Source: Silene conica (taxonomy: Eukaryota > Streptophyta > Magnoliopsida > Caryophyllales > Caryophyllaceae). From it: a stretch of 64,000 nucleotides of DNA. Within the stretch, counting starts at the first letter, position 1. Every line of letters starts with the position of its first letter. This document shows positions 20,239-31,747 of this stretch, one piece after another. The stretch lies in contig CM055314.2 in the NCBI GenBank assembly GCA_029255685.2, positions 42,490,772 through 42,554,771 on the forward strand. Direction: 5' to 3'. Both the position numbers and the translations under genes were made by a program. The notes under the pieces are model-generated. The model was not told the origin of the DNA. It searched no databases and worked only from the letters and a program-made list of their open reading frames with translations.

Positions 20239-21193
20239 TGTAACATCCCGCATTTTCGTCAATTATATTTTAAAAGGTTTTAATTATTTTACGGGATAAA
20301 TAATATTTTAATATTTAATGATAAGATAATTTAAAATAATTCATAGGATCCGTCTTAAGAACCTTAAGTCCTTAAGTCGAATACAAACTTGGTAAAGTTA
20401 AGTTGACAACTTAAAAACCCGTTCAAGTATCCTAACCCGTTTCATTTTAAACGGAAACGACAATTCCTTAAACCCTTTAAGACCATTGTGTCGACACCTT
20501 CATCCTCAAAACAAAACAATACACTGTAAACATTTCTCACAAAAAACCTCCATTAATATTCACCTTCTTTTGCTTATTTCTTCATCATCCGTTCATCAAA
20601 TCGAGGTAATAATAACATTTTCGGACTCCTCATCGAATTTGCAACCCATCTATCACTTTCGTTTTTCATTTCCTCTATTTCAAAATTTGGGCTGTTTCGC
20701 CTAAATTCCGTTTTTCAGTCCATAATCTCGTTTTTCGTGCTTGTAGGCGTGGGCTTGGGCGACCCGGAAGTGGATAGCTTCATCTTAGAGGAAGATCTTT
20801 GAGCCGGATTGCTTTTGAGGTGACGATAATGAGAAACTCGACCTTTTTGTTAAAATAGCAAGTTTTGATGTTGTTCTTGTTATTGTTTCCGATTTTGTTA
20901 AGATTAATGTTCAATGGACTTAGTAACATGTTAGGAATGTGATTGTTTGATGAATTCATGCCTTGTTGTTGTCTCACATGTTCTTAAGCTATTTTCAGAA
21001 ATTTCATGTTTTGCGACGGATACAAATTATAATCATTTTGAGGATTGTTATGGGTTTGTTTGCTGTTAGATAGTGTTATTGTATGGTTTGTAACAATGGG
21101 TAAACTTGTGTTGATGCGAATTTTGAAGTTTGATATCGAATTGTTGAAGAATTGAAACCACTGTAAATTGCGATTTCTGCGTACAGGCTCTCT

Positions 21194-21478
21194 GAGCCGG
21201 TCGACCGGCTGGGGATGCTTCTTATTGTTTTTGCAAATTTTAAGACTCGTAGGAATAGTGAGCCCAGCCGGCAAACCGGCCGCCTGCCAGCCGGCTGGGA
21301 GTGCATATCTAGTGTAATGCGTAATTTGAGAAACGTAGGGAAAATTTGGGTTCCCAGCCGGCCGACCGGCTGCCTGCCAGCCGGCTGGGAGTCCTTTGTT
21401 GTTGCTTTGGTTTTTAAGAAGGAAGGCTGAGAGGGATCACCAGCCGGCCAACCGGCCGCCTGCCGACCGGCTGGGGAC
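21194..21478 (+). repeat. GC-rich hairpin ladder in the 3' LTR of B (four units)
   Basis: Units lie at 21194-21214, 21263-21300, 21353-21390 and 21440-21478. The first is short (GAGCCGGTCGACCGGCTGGG); the others have CCCAGCCGGC/GCCGGCTGGG-type stems. The 5' LTR has three units, so one was gained or lost after or during insertion. Confidence 0.8.
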
Positions 21479-21772
21479 CCCTGTAGCATGTTTTCGTTTT
21501 GTAAATCGTTCATAACTTTTAATCGGTTGATCGGTTTTGATTGAAACTCGTTCCTTGTATCTTTGATATGTATTTGAGGTCCCCGGAGGACCGGCGACAC
21601 TATATTGGGTTCGGGAATGGAGTGAGGATAGAGACCCCCCGGTCGTGTAACCGAAAGGGAAACCAACTCTCCCTCGTCTTAGTTCCCGGGATCAATTAAG
21701 TGTTGTTTAGTGGTTTAAGAAGTTAGAACTATAGGTTAGTTTCTATCTTGGGATGTTAATGGTTAAGTTGGA

Positions 21773-22372
21773 TGTCGCGTGATGGGATATGTGTTAAGCT
21801 CACCTCTGGACCCATTACGTGTTTTGTATGTCGCATGACGGGATATGTGTTGAGCTCACCTCTGGACCCGTTACGTGTTTTGCTTGTGGCGTGTCAGGAT
21901 ATGTGCTAAGCTCACCTCTGGACCTGACACGTGATCGGTTATTGTACACTGGGATATGTGTTAAGCTCACCTCTGGACCCAGTGTGCGATAGCTGTGTAT
22001 TGGGATATGTGTTAAGCTCACCTCTGGACCCAATACTTGTTTGTAGCATTGGGATATGTGTTAAGCTCACCTCTGGACCCTTTGCTTATGGATGTATGTT
22101 GGGATATGTGTTAAGCTCACCTCTAGACCCGACATTTGTTTGTAGTGGGATATGTGTTAAGCTCACCTTTGGACCCATTACTGAATTGTGATTAGGGATA
22201 TGTGTTAAGCTCACCTCTGGACCCTTCTCTTGAATTGTATGTATAGGGATATGTGTTAAGTTCACCTCTGGACCCTTTACTTGATTTGCATGTTGGGATA
22301 TGTGTTAAGTTCACCTCTGGACCCGACATAGTTTGGTAGTGGGATATGTGTTAATTTCACCTCTGGACCCAT
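21773..22372 (+). repeat. Tandem stem-loop array in the 3' LTR of B (about 12 units)
   Basis: This is the same array as at 15598-16155. One example of a better-kept stem is TACACTGGG (21945-21953) with CCCAGTGTG (21978-21986, one terminal wobble). Two neighbouring units here, one with a TGTTGGG..CCCGACA stem and one with TAGTGGG..CCCATTA, correspond to a single hybrid unit in the 5' LTR. Confidence 0.85.
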
Positions 22373-23102
22373 TGCTAGTGTTTGTGTTATATCTGCTTGC
22401 CTAGAGTTTGGTACAGTGTCAGATATGCATGATGAAGTTCATGATTATATTGTTGAATTATAGTTTGTTCATCTAAGGCATTGGATGACTCTATGATCGG
22501 TTTCATAAATAGTTGGATTGAAAGACCCCCCGACTGGGCAACCAGTAGGGAAACCGGCTCTCCTTCCTAACGGTTTATGAAGTTGGTTGAGAGCCGTGCA
22601 TTTGAATTTGCATGATAGTATGAGATCAGTTGATGAGATTTTTATGCTTCACATGTTGATATATGCTGGAGTATTCTGTATTGCTTTATGTGTTGCTTGT
22701 CGTTACAAAAGGTGGCTAGGAGAACTCTAGTCACTCCCCACTGATTGTGGCGTACATGTTTTCATGTATGTAGGTACATGCAAGTTGGATCGGGGTTCAC
22801 TTGAGAGCTAGCGAGTGATGATCCTTTCATCATATGACTTACACGTTTATCGATTAGCTAGACTCCTAGTTTTTGTTAAAGTTATCTTTTGGTGCCTGTA
22901 GGGATGTTCCATCCCAGGCTTTGTATTTATTTTGGTTTCCGTACTTAGAACTGTTATACTTATCTATTTTGTTTATATCAGTTTCAGTTTCCGTTTCAGT
23001 TTAATCCTTCTCGCATGTTGTTTATGTTTAAAAAGTTTTAATTCCGCTGCATTTTTAGTACTTTGTATGTTTTTATTTTCCTCTTTCGCGAGGGGTTTTA
23101 CA

Positions 23103-23491
23103 TGCGTGACCGTCGCAGAAGTTGGAATGGTGGAGCAGTAGTCTGTGAAAATCTCCATGTGCTTCCTCTGGTCCTCTCCTGCTGTGCCGCGGTACATGTT
23201 CCTCTCGACCAGATTAATATAGGATGGTCGAATATCGAACGTGTTCCCAGCCTCGTTAGTAGGGAGAGTGAAACCCTTTGGAATAGAATCAGCTTTTGGT
23301 TCGGAATGGCTCGCGATGTTCGACATTCTTACGGTTTGGTTGACTGCTACAACTGTAACTGGTTCAGGAATACTCAAGACTTCTTCATGACTCGCCCTTC
23401 TTCTTTCTCTTATGCGGCGTCTGAAAGTTCTTTCAGGTTCAGGATTAGCAGCAACTAATTCATACCTGGAAGACCTGGGCATACACAACAC
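23103..23491 (-). pseudogene. gag of the Athila-like element, N-terminal part
   Basis: On the minus strand, this encodes the N-terminal gag sequence (RIRERRRASHEE, FDIRPSYINLVERNMYRG, HMEIFTDYCSTIP) that in this family precedes the capsid core found at 12879-14060. Element B lies between the two parts. The ATG is at 23491, about 100 bases downstream of the primer site. Fossil. Confidence 0.75.
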
Positions 23492-23587
23492 TGAGAAAAA
23501 GAATAAGAACGGTCTTAAGGAATTAAAAGAAATTCCTTAAGACGAAAACAACAATAATAAACTAACAAAAACTTTAAACCTATTGTA

Positions 23588-23605
23588 TCCCCGGCAATGG
23601 CGCCA
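23588..23605 (-). other. Primer binding site of the Athila-like element
   Basis: On the minus strand TGGCGCCATTGCCGGGG follows the LTR after a few bases. It resembles the TGGCGCCGTTGCCGGGG primer site usual in Athila and related plant Ty3 elements. Confidence 0.8.
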
Positions 23606-23610
23606 AAATT

Positions 23611-25084
23611 TGATGCGTGTCGTTCATGCACCAAAGATAAATACCTAAGTCTACTAACTGGAAGCTGGTGGAAGTAGGGTCGAATCCTCAGGGAGACACG
23701 GTCTTAAGTAGAGGTCAATTTATAGGTCACAAAATGGGGGGTTTTTTTTTGATTAAAGCTAAGACGGATATAAAAGAACTTAAAATAAATATGACAAAAA
23801 CGAGTTTCAAACAATAAAAGGAGGAATAAGTCAGGATTCAGGTCGTCGCGGTAGTTAAAGTCACATAAAGATTAGGTCAGTCGAAACAACAACGAAGTGG
23901 GAACGATTAATATCCTTTCGGTCTGAAATCATCCCTGGACTCCCTCATCAATCTTTCGATCTCTAGGTAGGTTTCGAAAATCACCCTAACCAAGCCTACC
24001 TACCAATCTTTCGATCCAGGTAAGGTTTTACTAGGTAAACTGGTCTCCTGCGTGCACTCATTTGACAAGTTTTATAATTATATTGTTTATGGGTAAACTT
24101 CGTCGTAAGGACGACTAACATGCAATTCCTACGACATAACTAACGCGAGTTCCTTCATCTTAACATATCAGGGATATTATCTACGGATACTTAGGGAAAC
24201 TAAACTAATAAAAACAAAGCTAATAGTAACATTCAACATAACGAATAAGGAAGAATTTAAATAAATCATAAAACAATGTAAACAAGAACAATAATAAAAA
24301 GAGTAGAAAGTGAATTACAGTAGTGGTGAGAAAGGAAGAACAAGATCCAAAATGCTTGAATGAACGAAAAACCCTAAGTAGAATTTTCCTAGATCTAATG
24401 AAGAAATTGCAAAGTAAAACTGATATGTAAAAAGTGAATGAATGTCTCTGAATAAAAATTACTGAATGAATCTAAAGGGTTAGGTTAACTCTAAAGAAAA
24501 CTAAACCTAAAAACGTAAATTGCAAATCCGGTACGCTTAAGTGAGTTGCTCGATCGAGTGGTTCGAGTGACTTAACCACTCGATCGAGTAGCTGTTCTTA
24601 AAAAAGGGCTCGATCGAGTAACTTCAGGCTAGCAACTGCTCGATCGAGTAACTCTAGAAACCTCGAAGGTTGGGTCCTTCCTGCAGACTCCTCGATCGAG
24701 TATCAGACTGCTCGATCGAGGCTTTCTCCTCCTGCATCCACTCGATCGAGTTCTGGTGTTTACTCGATCGAGTAAATGATAGATGCATTGCTTCTTTTTC
24801 GCTTTTTTCTTGCTTTTGTCCTTCAGCTTTGCCTCGGTTACCGTTCCTTTAGGCCTTGTACTGCAAAATTGGGGCTATGAGACTTCTTGACTTACTTCAT
24901 CCTCTAAAAGAGCTTAAAACGGACAGAAAAAGCATGGTTTCTTCATCTTTTGCATAATTTCTGCAAAATAACAGAAAATACACCAAAGAAGCAAAAGGGG
25001 GCAAAATGACACGTAAAGTGAATGAAAATGCATAGTAATTCATGCTAAATGATGCCAAAAAGTGTATAAAATAAGCACGCATCA
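23611..25084 (-). repeat. 5' LTR of the Athila-like element
   Basis: The 1474-base LTR starts TGATGCGTG (at 25084, minus strand) and ends CACGCATCA (at 23611), so its termini form a 9-base inverted repeat. It contains the palindrome array at 24549-24772. The sequence right of 25084 belongs to element C, so the Athila-like element is inserted in C. Confidence 0.85.
24549..24772 (-). repeat. CTCGATCGAG palindrome array 3, in the Athila-like LTR
   Basis: Eight exact copies of CTCGATCGAG form four pairs with inner gaps of 20, 20, 10 and 12 bases. In the first pair the palindromes and their flanks make a 15-base perfect stem (CTCGATCGAGTGGTT with AACCACTCGATCGAG). Center-to-center distances of about 20-22 and 30 bases are near two and three turns of B-DNA. 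Confidence 0.85.
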
Positions 25085-26233
25085 ACTTAGTTGAGTGATT
25101 GAGCTGGGAAAGGCCGTTGTTGAAGAATGCGAATCATTGGCTACAATAGTTGAATACTTGAAGAGTTCATGACTTAAGCTTAGAAGAAGTGAACCACTAC
25201 TTGACCCCAGGCTGCTTAATGAATCTTAATGTTTATTTATTGAAAAACTTAAGAGAAATTTGAGGATACACCACCGGTCGGTGGTTAGAATAAACTAATC
25301 TATTGGGAGACGAAAATTCGGAAAACTTGATGGTTTAGGAATTTTTATCTGGTGGACAGTAAGGTAAGTAAAGTAGATATAACATATAGGGGTGATGACC
25401 TCAAAGTGTTATTGAATTGTCATTTGAGGAACTAGTAGAGATGAGACATCTCAAACTTTTGGGAATAGGTAGCTGTAATGGTGATATTGACTAAAAGTTG
25501 GAAGATTTGGGTGTATGAATCGTTCGAGGAATTGTTCGTGAGAACCGCTAATTGAATGACTTGATTTGGAAAGTAAGAAGTGAGAACCCCGTGACAATAG
25601 TGAGAGACCCGCACCTTGGGAGATTTCCGTAATCGTTCCTTCATGTCGCTTCTCTCCTTTCTTCTCCTTTACTTCTCCTTCTGATCGTGGCTTCAATTTT
25701 ATTGGACTTACCTTGTCATCTCGTTCTTCCTCGAGTCGTTTTTCGTGTGTCTCTCTCGAGGCCTGTGTCGTGTTTGTCCCTGAAGTTCGTATCTCATCTC
25801 CTCTTTTGTGAGACTTGTTCCTTTTCATCTATATTAGTGGCGAGATTTACTTGTTCTTGGAGTAGTGATACATGCCATGAGGAATGCATGGTTTTGCGTT
25901 GTCAGAATTTGGTTGAGAGAGTTTATGATAATATTCGGGTGATATTGGATATTGTGCCGTCTTGAGAGTTTCATGTTAGATGGCTAAATGAAAGTGGTAA
26001 TTATAGATTTGGAAGTACCATTTGAGGATTCGAATAAAATGCTTGGAGTCCTAGATGATTTTGGAGGAACGTGCTTAAGATAACGATGTTGTCAAATAGG
26101 TGAATGAGGTAAGTTAGTGTAACTTGATCTTGAGGAATCGCTTAATTGCAGAAAGGACCACATACTTGAGGAACGAGAGTTATTGGTAACGGTGTGAGAA
26201 TGTTGAGACATTTACAAGTGGACTTATGGAGCT
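25085..26233 (+). mobile_element. Element C, internal region, first visible part
   Basis: This gene-free sequence is related to the internal region of element B. From about 25960 it is collinear with B 18600-18800 (ATTTGAGGA, GAGGAACGAGAGTT, GGTAACGGTGTGAGAA). The part before that (25190-25520) instead resembles the block found further on in B (about 18850-19150), so C seems to hold a duplicated stretch. The gag of C is not in the window. The left end is cut by the Athila-like element, the right end by the Tat-like element. Confidence 0.7.
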
Positions 26234-26756
26234 TGTTTAGCCCAAAATTACGCTATTAACGCTGGGCCCAAAAGATAGATAAAATACCAAGAAGCCCATC
26301 ACCAACGCAGTTCATATGAATCAAAAAAGAAAGACGTTGGAGCAGAAGAATGGGTCAAACCCTAAAAGAATATTCACTTATATTCTCTCCTGAATCCCAG
26401 GACCAGAGCATAATCAGTTGACTAGGACTCCAGAGCTAGAAAAGGAGAAACTAGGGCATTACTCATTCATTCAGGCATATGTTGTAAACTTTACTACCTA
26501 CGCACATACTTGTACCCTATCATAAACAGTGAATATCCTCGATCATAGTAAAAATCTTGGTGGGATTCCGTCCCCCCCCCCCCTCCCCCCGCCGCGGTTT
26601 GTTTCCCTCATTGGGTTTTTCCGCGTCACCAAAACCTCTTGTGTCGTTATTTTATTCCTTTCGTTCTTATATTCGTTTTCTACGTAAATCTTCATATTGG
26701 TTGGCACTTTGACCTCCATCACAGTAATTCAACTCGGTAGAAATTTTACCAAAACA
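26234..26756 (+). repeat. 5' LTR of the Tat-like element
   Basis: A 523-base LTR with ends TGTTTAG..AAAACA. It contains a long C-rich tract near 26569-26590 that is shorter in the 3' LTR. Confidence 0.9.
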
Positions 26757-26759
26757 ATT

Positions 26760-26777
26760 TGGCGCCCACCTTGGGGC
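26760..26777 (+). other. Primer binding site of the Tat-like element
   Basis: TGGCGCCCACCTTGGGGC follows the LTR after three bases. It is close to the TGGCGCCCACCGTGGGGC site common in plant Tat-type elements. Confidence 0.75.
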
Positions 26778-26824
26778 ATAGTGCGCATTCTAATATCTAA
26801 AACCGTTATTTCATCACAACAAAC

Positions 26825-28831
26825 ATGTCTGGGACCAAAGCTAACCCTTCCAGTTCCCAGAGCATGCCAGCCTAGTCTAGTGGGACCAACCCTACTGTGT
26901 CCGTTGGTCTCACAGGACCACCCTGGTCGTGAGTCAGACCACAACCTCTAGGGTTGTGGCCCCATCCAGCAAACCTCCTCAGATTCCCAAATCATCCCCT
27001 GTGTCTGCTTCCCCAAGGCAGAGCAGAGAGAGCAGCCCCAGCAGGAGTGGAGGAGCCTAGATACCTGGAGTAGGACTGCAGCCGCAGGTTCCAGGCCCAG
27101 ATCCGATGCAGATGGTGGTCCACGGAATGAGTGCTCTGTAGGAAGCCATAGAGGGCCTGAAAAGAAGGAGAATGTGAACCTGAGAGAGCAGATCGCCGCA
27201 GTCGCACGCCCAGAACAGTCGTTTAGAATGTTACAGCCAGGGCCAGGCCAGACCTTCAGCCCCTTCGGGAGAGGAGGGTTTAACCGGCCAATTCCCCAGG
27301 AGATCGTCACCAGGCTGTATCTGTGTTTGGAGCACCGCAGTCTAGACCAGTCCAGTCTGCAGGTAATTCTACACCTTGTTTTCCCCCTAGGACTGATCCT
27401 TTGATTTTTTCAGGTACCCCTTCGCAGCCTACCATCGGACGAATGCCGGAGATCCCAGCTGGAGTAGCACCCGTGAACCAGTCCAGCACAGGAGGATGCG
27501 CAGGAGGAGCACCAGCACAGCCAATAGTTGGTTGGCATCCAGGACCAGGTTTCAATCCATCCGTAGCAGCCAACCAACCAGCCGCAGGCCCTTGGGGAGG
27601 AGCCCCTCCAGGCATCTTCCCTCCGCCTGTCAACCCAACCTCGGGTTCCTGGGGTGGAGCCCCTCCAGGCTTCTTCCCCACGCCAGTCAATCTGTTCCCC
27701 GGAGCAGGCAGTCTCTCAGACCAGCGCTACCAGGAGTTGAAAGACATGATCACCAAGATACCTGGTATGCCAAGGCCCATGGAGAAAGCCTCCCAGGATA
27801 GTTACGCAGATTCACCATTCATTGACAATATTGCCTTGATTAATGTGCCCAAGGTGTTTGTGCCACCGACTATGACATTATACGATGGTACGGCCGACCC
27901 CCTGGACCACATCAATCAATATAAATAGAAGATGATGGTGGTGACCGCAACCGGAGCACTTAAGGAGGCCTGCATGTGCAAGGGATTCGGATCAACCCTG
28001 TCTGGAGCAGCCCTGCACTTGTTCGTGGGATTGCCCAATCGTAGCATCTCTTGCTTTGCAGATCTGGTTAATGCCTTTAATCAGCAGTTTGCTAGCAGCA
28101 TGAAACCAGAAAAGCAGGCCAGTGATCTATGCAGAATTGTTCAAGGATTCGAGGAAACAACTCGAGATTACCTCACCAGATTCAACAAATAAAAAGTTGC
28201 AATTCCACATTGTGATGTACCTACCGCCATCAAAGCCTTCCGCAGAGGGTTACATCACGATTCAGACATGTACAAGCAGTTAGCAATGCATCAGTGCACT
28301 GCCTTTGCTGATGTACATGCCCAGGCAGTTGCAGCCATGAGACTGGAAGAAGACGCTGCTTCCAGAACGAGTACCTATGACACAGAACCTATGTCTAGGA
28401 AAGCACCGATAGAGAGAAGGAGCGAAAGCTCAAAGCCCTACAGCAAGCCAGTAAGCAAAGTATCCGAGAGCACTGGTGGTAAAAGCGATGCAGACCCACC
28501 TCCGAATGTCAGTGAATATGGCTTTACCACCAGGATGGTTGGCCTGTTGAAGGCCCTGAAAGAGCTCAAGGGAGTCAGATGGCCAAAGAAGAAAGAGGAG
28601 CGGCCCAATGACCGCCGTGATGCTAGCAAAAGATGTGAATTTCATGATGACATCGGTCATACCACGGATGAATGTTATACCCTCAGGAAGGAGGTCCGAT
28701 TCCAGTATGACCGAGGCAACCTGGATCATCTGCTCCCAGAAAAGTCCACCAGAGTCAATGCAGCCAGCCAGGTGCAGCCTTCACCAGCTCCTCCTTGCAA
28801 TAGAATTGTCAATGTCATCACTGAAGGATAA
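26825..28831 (+). pseudogene. gag region of the Tat-like element
   Basis: This region encodes a Pro/Gly/Gln-rich N-terminal part with repeated GGAPPG motifs (27560-27690). A capsid-like core follows (PFIDNIALINVPKVFVPPTM, LYDGTADPLDH, FVGLPNRSISCFADLVNAFN), then a basic C-terminal part with CEFHDDIGHTTDEC, a Tat-type gag knuckle with a CX2H-like layout. This order is that of Tat-lineage gag proteins. The region is a fossil with several breaks. Confidence 0.75.
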
Positions 28832-28899
28832 GAGCTGTGTGGGCTCACCTACTCAGCAGCCAAAAGACGTGTAACCGCAACTAAGGCAGACAAGCCAGA

Positions 28900-29362
28900 A
28901 TCATCATGCAGAATAGCAGGGCAGGACCTCCCAGCGGTAACATTTGATGAGACAGATGCATAAGCAGTACCAGAGCAGCACCATGATGCCCTGATTATCA
29001 CATTGAACATCGATAATTGTGAGGTCAGGAAAGTCATGGTAGACAGAGGCAGCTCCGTCAACCTGCTGATGCTAGACGCACTAAAGAGCATGGGATTTGA
29101 CGGGAGGGACCTGACAAAGAAAGCTATTCCCCTGGTCGGATTCAGTGGAGAATCAGCGCATACCCTGGGGGAAATCACCATCCCCACCTACGCCGGAGGG
29201 CTGAACAAACAGGTAAGATACTTAGTTATTGATGGTCCATCTACTTACAATGTTATTCTTGGCAGGCCCTGGATCCACGAAATGCGAGCAATCCCGTCAA
29301 CTTATCACCAGTGCCTGGAATTTCCTACACCGTGGGGAGTCCAGGATATACGGGGAGACTAG
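28900..29362 (+). pseudogene. Aspartic protease region of the Tat-like element
   Basis: The retropepsin domain is recognisable from HDALIITLNIDN, the active-site region VDRGSSVNLL, the GFSGESAHTLGEI segment and the late motif NVILGRPWIHEM, followed by PSTYHQCLEFPT. This is the usual Tat-lineage protease layout. Its role is to cut the gag-pol precursor. Fossil sequence. Confidence 0.75.
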
Positions 29363-29500
29363 GAGGAGGCCAAGGATTGTTACAAAGTAGCTCTCAAAAG
29401 GACCACCAGACCACCAGCCGCCAGAGCATAGCAACTAAAGCAACTTCACATCTAGGAGTAGTACATCGAGCCCCAGCAGGCAGAAATCGATGAGGTCCGC

Positions 29501-30949
29501 TTGGATGAGCAGTACCCAGAGAGGATCGTGTTCGTAGGCTCAGAGTGCTCTGGAGATCGGCGCCGGCAGCTCCTCCAGCTGCTCAGAAAGAACGTAGACT
29601 ACTTTGCCTGGTCCCATAAGGATATGATTGGCATAGACCCAGAGATCATAACACCCAAGCTCAGCATAGATCCAGGATTCAGACCAGTGCAGCAGAGACG
29701 CAGGAAATTCGCAGCAGAAAGACACCAGATCATAAACCAGGAGGTGGACAACCTTCTGGAGGCAGGGAAGATTAGGGAAGTCAAATACCCGGAGTGGCTG
29801 TCTAATATAGTGGTGGTACCAAAAAAGAATGGCAAGTGGAGGGTCTGCGTGGATTTCATAGACCTGAATAAGGCCTGCCCCAAGGACCCATTTCCCTTGC
29901 CACATATAGATGCTATGGTAGACGCCACAGCAGGCCATGAAATGTTGACTTTCCTAGACGCTTGGAGCGGGTACAACTAGATCAAAATGGACCCGGCAGA
30001 TCAGGAGAACACAGCATTCAGGTCCGAAAGAGGCATTTACTGCTACAATGTAATGCCCTTCGGTCTTAAGAATGCTGGCTCTACGTATCAGCGGCTCATC
30101 TATATGATGTTCAAAGATTAGATAGGACGCAATATGGAAGTATACATAGACGATATGGTGGTCAAATCCAAACAATCGACGGAACACACCCAGCACCTGG
30201 AGGAAACATTCAACACCCTCCGGAAGTACAAGATGAAGCTAAATACAGCTAAGTGTACCTTTGGAGTTTCCAGTGGGAAATTCCTAGGGTATATGGTAAC
30301 ACAAAGAGGGATAGAAGCCAGCACAGAACAGATCAGAGCAGTTCTGCAGCTGGAATCACCCCAGAAGCCCAAAGATGTGCAGCGTCTGACGGGGAGAATA
30401 GTAGCCCTGAGCAGGTTTATCTCCAGATCCTCAGACCGGTGCAGGCTATTCTATGCTATTCTCAGAAAAAGCCAGAAGTTTGATTGGACACCAGAGCACG
30501 AAAAGGCATTCCAGGAACTAAAACAACACCTAAGCAGCCCACCCCTGCTATCCAAACCAGAACAGGGGGAAGTACTGCTCTTGTACCTCTCCGTGACCGA
30601 AGCAGCAGTAAGCGCAGTGCTGGTCCGGCAGCACGAAGGAGCTCAACATCCGGTATACTACGTCAGCAAGTCATTACTGCCAGCACAAGCAAGGTATACC
30701 TCACTTGAGAAACTAGTATTGGCATTGGTCACAGCATCCTATAAGTTGCGTCCATACTTTGAGTCTCATACCATCTCATTGGTTACTAATCACCCCCTTA
30801 AGACGGTTATGAGAAAGCCAGAACTATCAAGACGAATGGCGAAGTGGTCTGTGCACCTCAGTGGTTATGATCTCCAGTTTGAACCACGCACAGCCATAAA
30901 GTCACAAGCCCTCGCAGACTTCGTCTCCGACTTCAGCCCAGCACTCTAG
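29501..30949 (+). pseudogene. Reverse transcriptase and RNase H region of the Tat-like element
   Basis: Ty3-type reverse transcriptase motifs follow in order: DPGFRPVQQRRRKF, the KIREVKYPEWLSNIVVVPKK segment, WRVCVDFIDLNKACPKDPFP, LTFLDAWSGYN, and the catalytic YIDDMVVKS with FLGYMV after it. The connection and first RNase H domain follow (FDWTPEHEKAFQELK, LYLSVTEAAVSAVLVR, PVYYVSKSL). The domain copies the element's RNA into DNA. Fossil with a few breaks. Confidence 0.82.
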
Positions 30950-30999
30950 ACCCAAGCAGAGCAGGAAATCCTGCACCTACACCAAGGTGCCAAGCCCGA

Positions 31000-31747
31000 C
31001 ACTTGGGATTTACGAGTAGATGGGGCATCAAACGCCAGAGGGTCAGGAGTTGGGTTGATCTTTAGATCATCAGAGCGTGACCTGATCACCCAAGTAGTCC
31101 GATGTGAGTTCAAAACCACCAACAACATAGCTGAGTATGAAGCTCTGGTCCTGGGGCTACAATTGGCCCTGGACATAGGAATCATTTGCATCAATGTATA
31201 TAGTGATTCACAAATAATTGTGAATCACGTCAATGGGGCATACAAAGCAAGAGACCCCACAATGGCGGCCTATTTGTGTGTCACAAAGGAGTTAATCGGC
31301 AGATTCGAAGAAATCTGCATCCAGCAGGTACCCCGGGAGCTGAACGCAGAAGCAGATGCCCTAGCAACCCTGGGATCAACCTTCAAACCAGCTGACGTAG
31401 CTAATATACCGATCACCCATGTTCTCAAACCAGCCATTCCTGGACCAGATTTGGACCAGGAAGAATTACCAATCTACATCAATAACCCAGACCAGGGGTC
31501 AGAGCAGGATTGGCGAAAGCCATACCTGGACTGGTTGCAACATGATATCCAGCCCAGCAGTAAGAAAGAAGCACGCATTTTCCAGAACACCAAGAACCGA
31601 CAAGCGGGAAAGTTTGCTTACAACTGGGAGGGCCCATACGAAGTTGAGAGCATAGTTGGTAATGGGGCCTACAGGCTATTGACAATGGAATGGGAAATGA
31701 TACCCAGATCATACAATATACTTCACTTAAAAAAGTATATCATTTAG
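31000..31747 (+). pseudogene. Second (archaeal-type) RNase H and pol C terminus
   Basis: DGASNARGSGVGLIFRS, the TTNNIAEYEALVLGLQLAL segment, VYSDSQIIVNHVNG and the late RELNAEADALA are the motifs of the additional RNase H that marks the Tat lineage. Downstream, GKFAYNWEGPYEVESIV to HLKKYII is the typical last segment of the pol protein of this group, ending at 31747. No integrase catalytic core was recognised in the element. Fossil. Confidence 0.78.

Larger units (their letters stand above)
14133..23102 (+). mobile_element. TR-GAG-like element B: large LTRs around gag only
   Basis: Two long LTRs (2749 and 2864 bases) begin TGTAACATCCCGCA and end GGGGTTTTACA. They enclose 3.36 kb holding a methionine-type primer site, a gag gene and about 1.9 kb without genes. 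No protease, reverse transcriptase or integrase is present. This is the layout of non-autonomous TR-GAG elements, which use enzymes from a partner. The polypurine end region (TTCGAGGACGAAACTTTT) is like that of Tekay-type chromoviruses, a likely source. Flanks are TGTGT (14128-14132) and TGCGT (23103-23107), a target duplication with one difference. LTR divergence is about 2-3 percent by eye, roughly 1 million years. It is inserted in the gag gene of the Athila-like element. About one break in gag. Confidence 0.9.
20239..23102 (+). repeat. 3' LTR of element B
   Basis: This copy is 2864 bases, 115 longer than the 5' LTR. The extra length comes from one more GC-rich hairpin unit and one more array unit; the rest differs by a few percent. 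It ends GGGGTTTTACA, followed by TGCGT. Confidence 0.92.
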
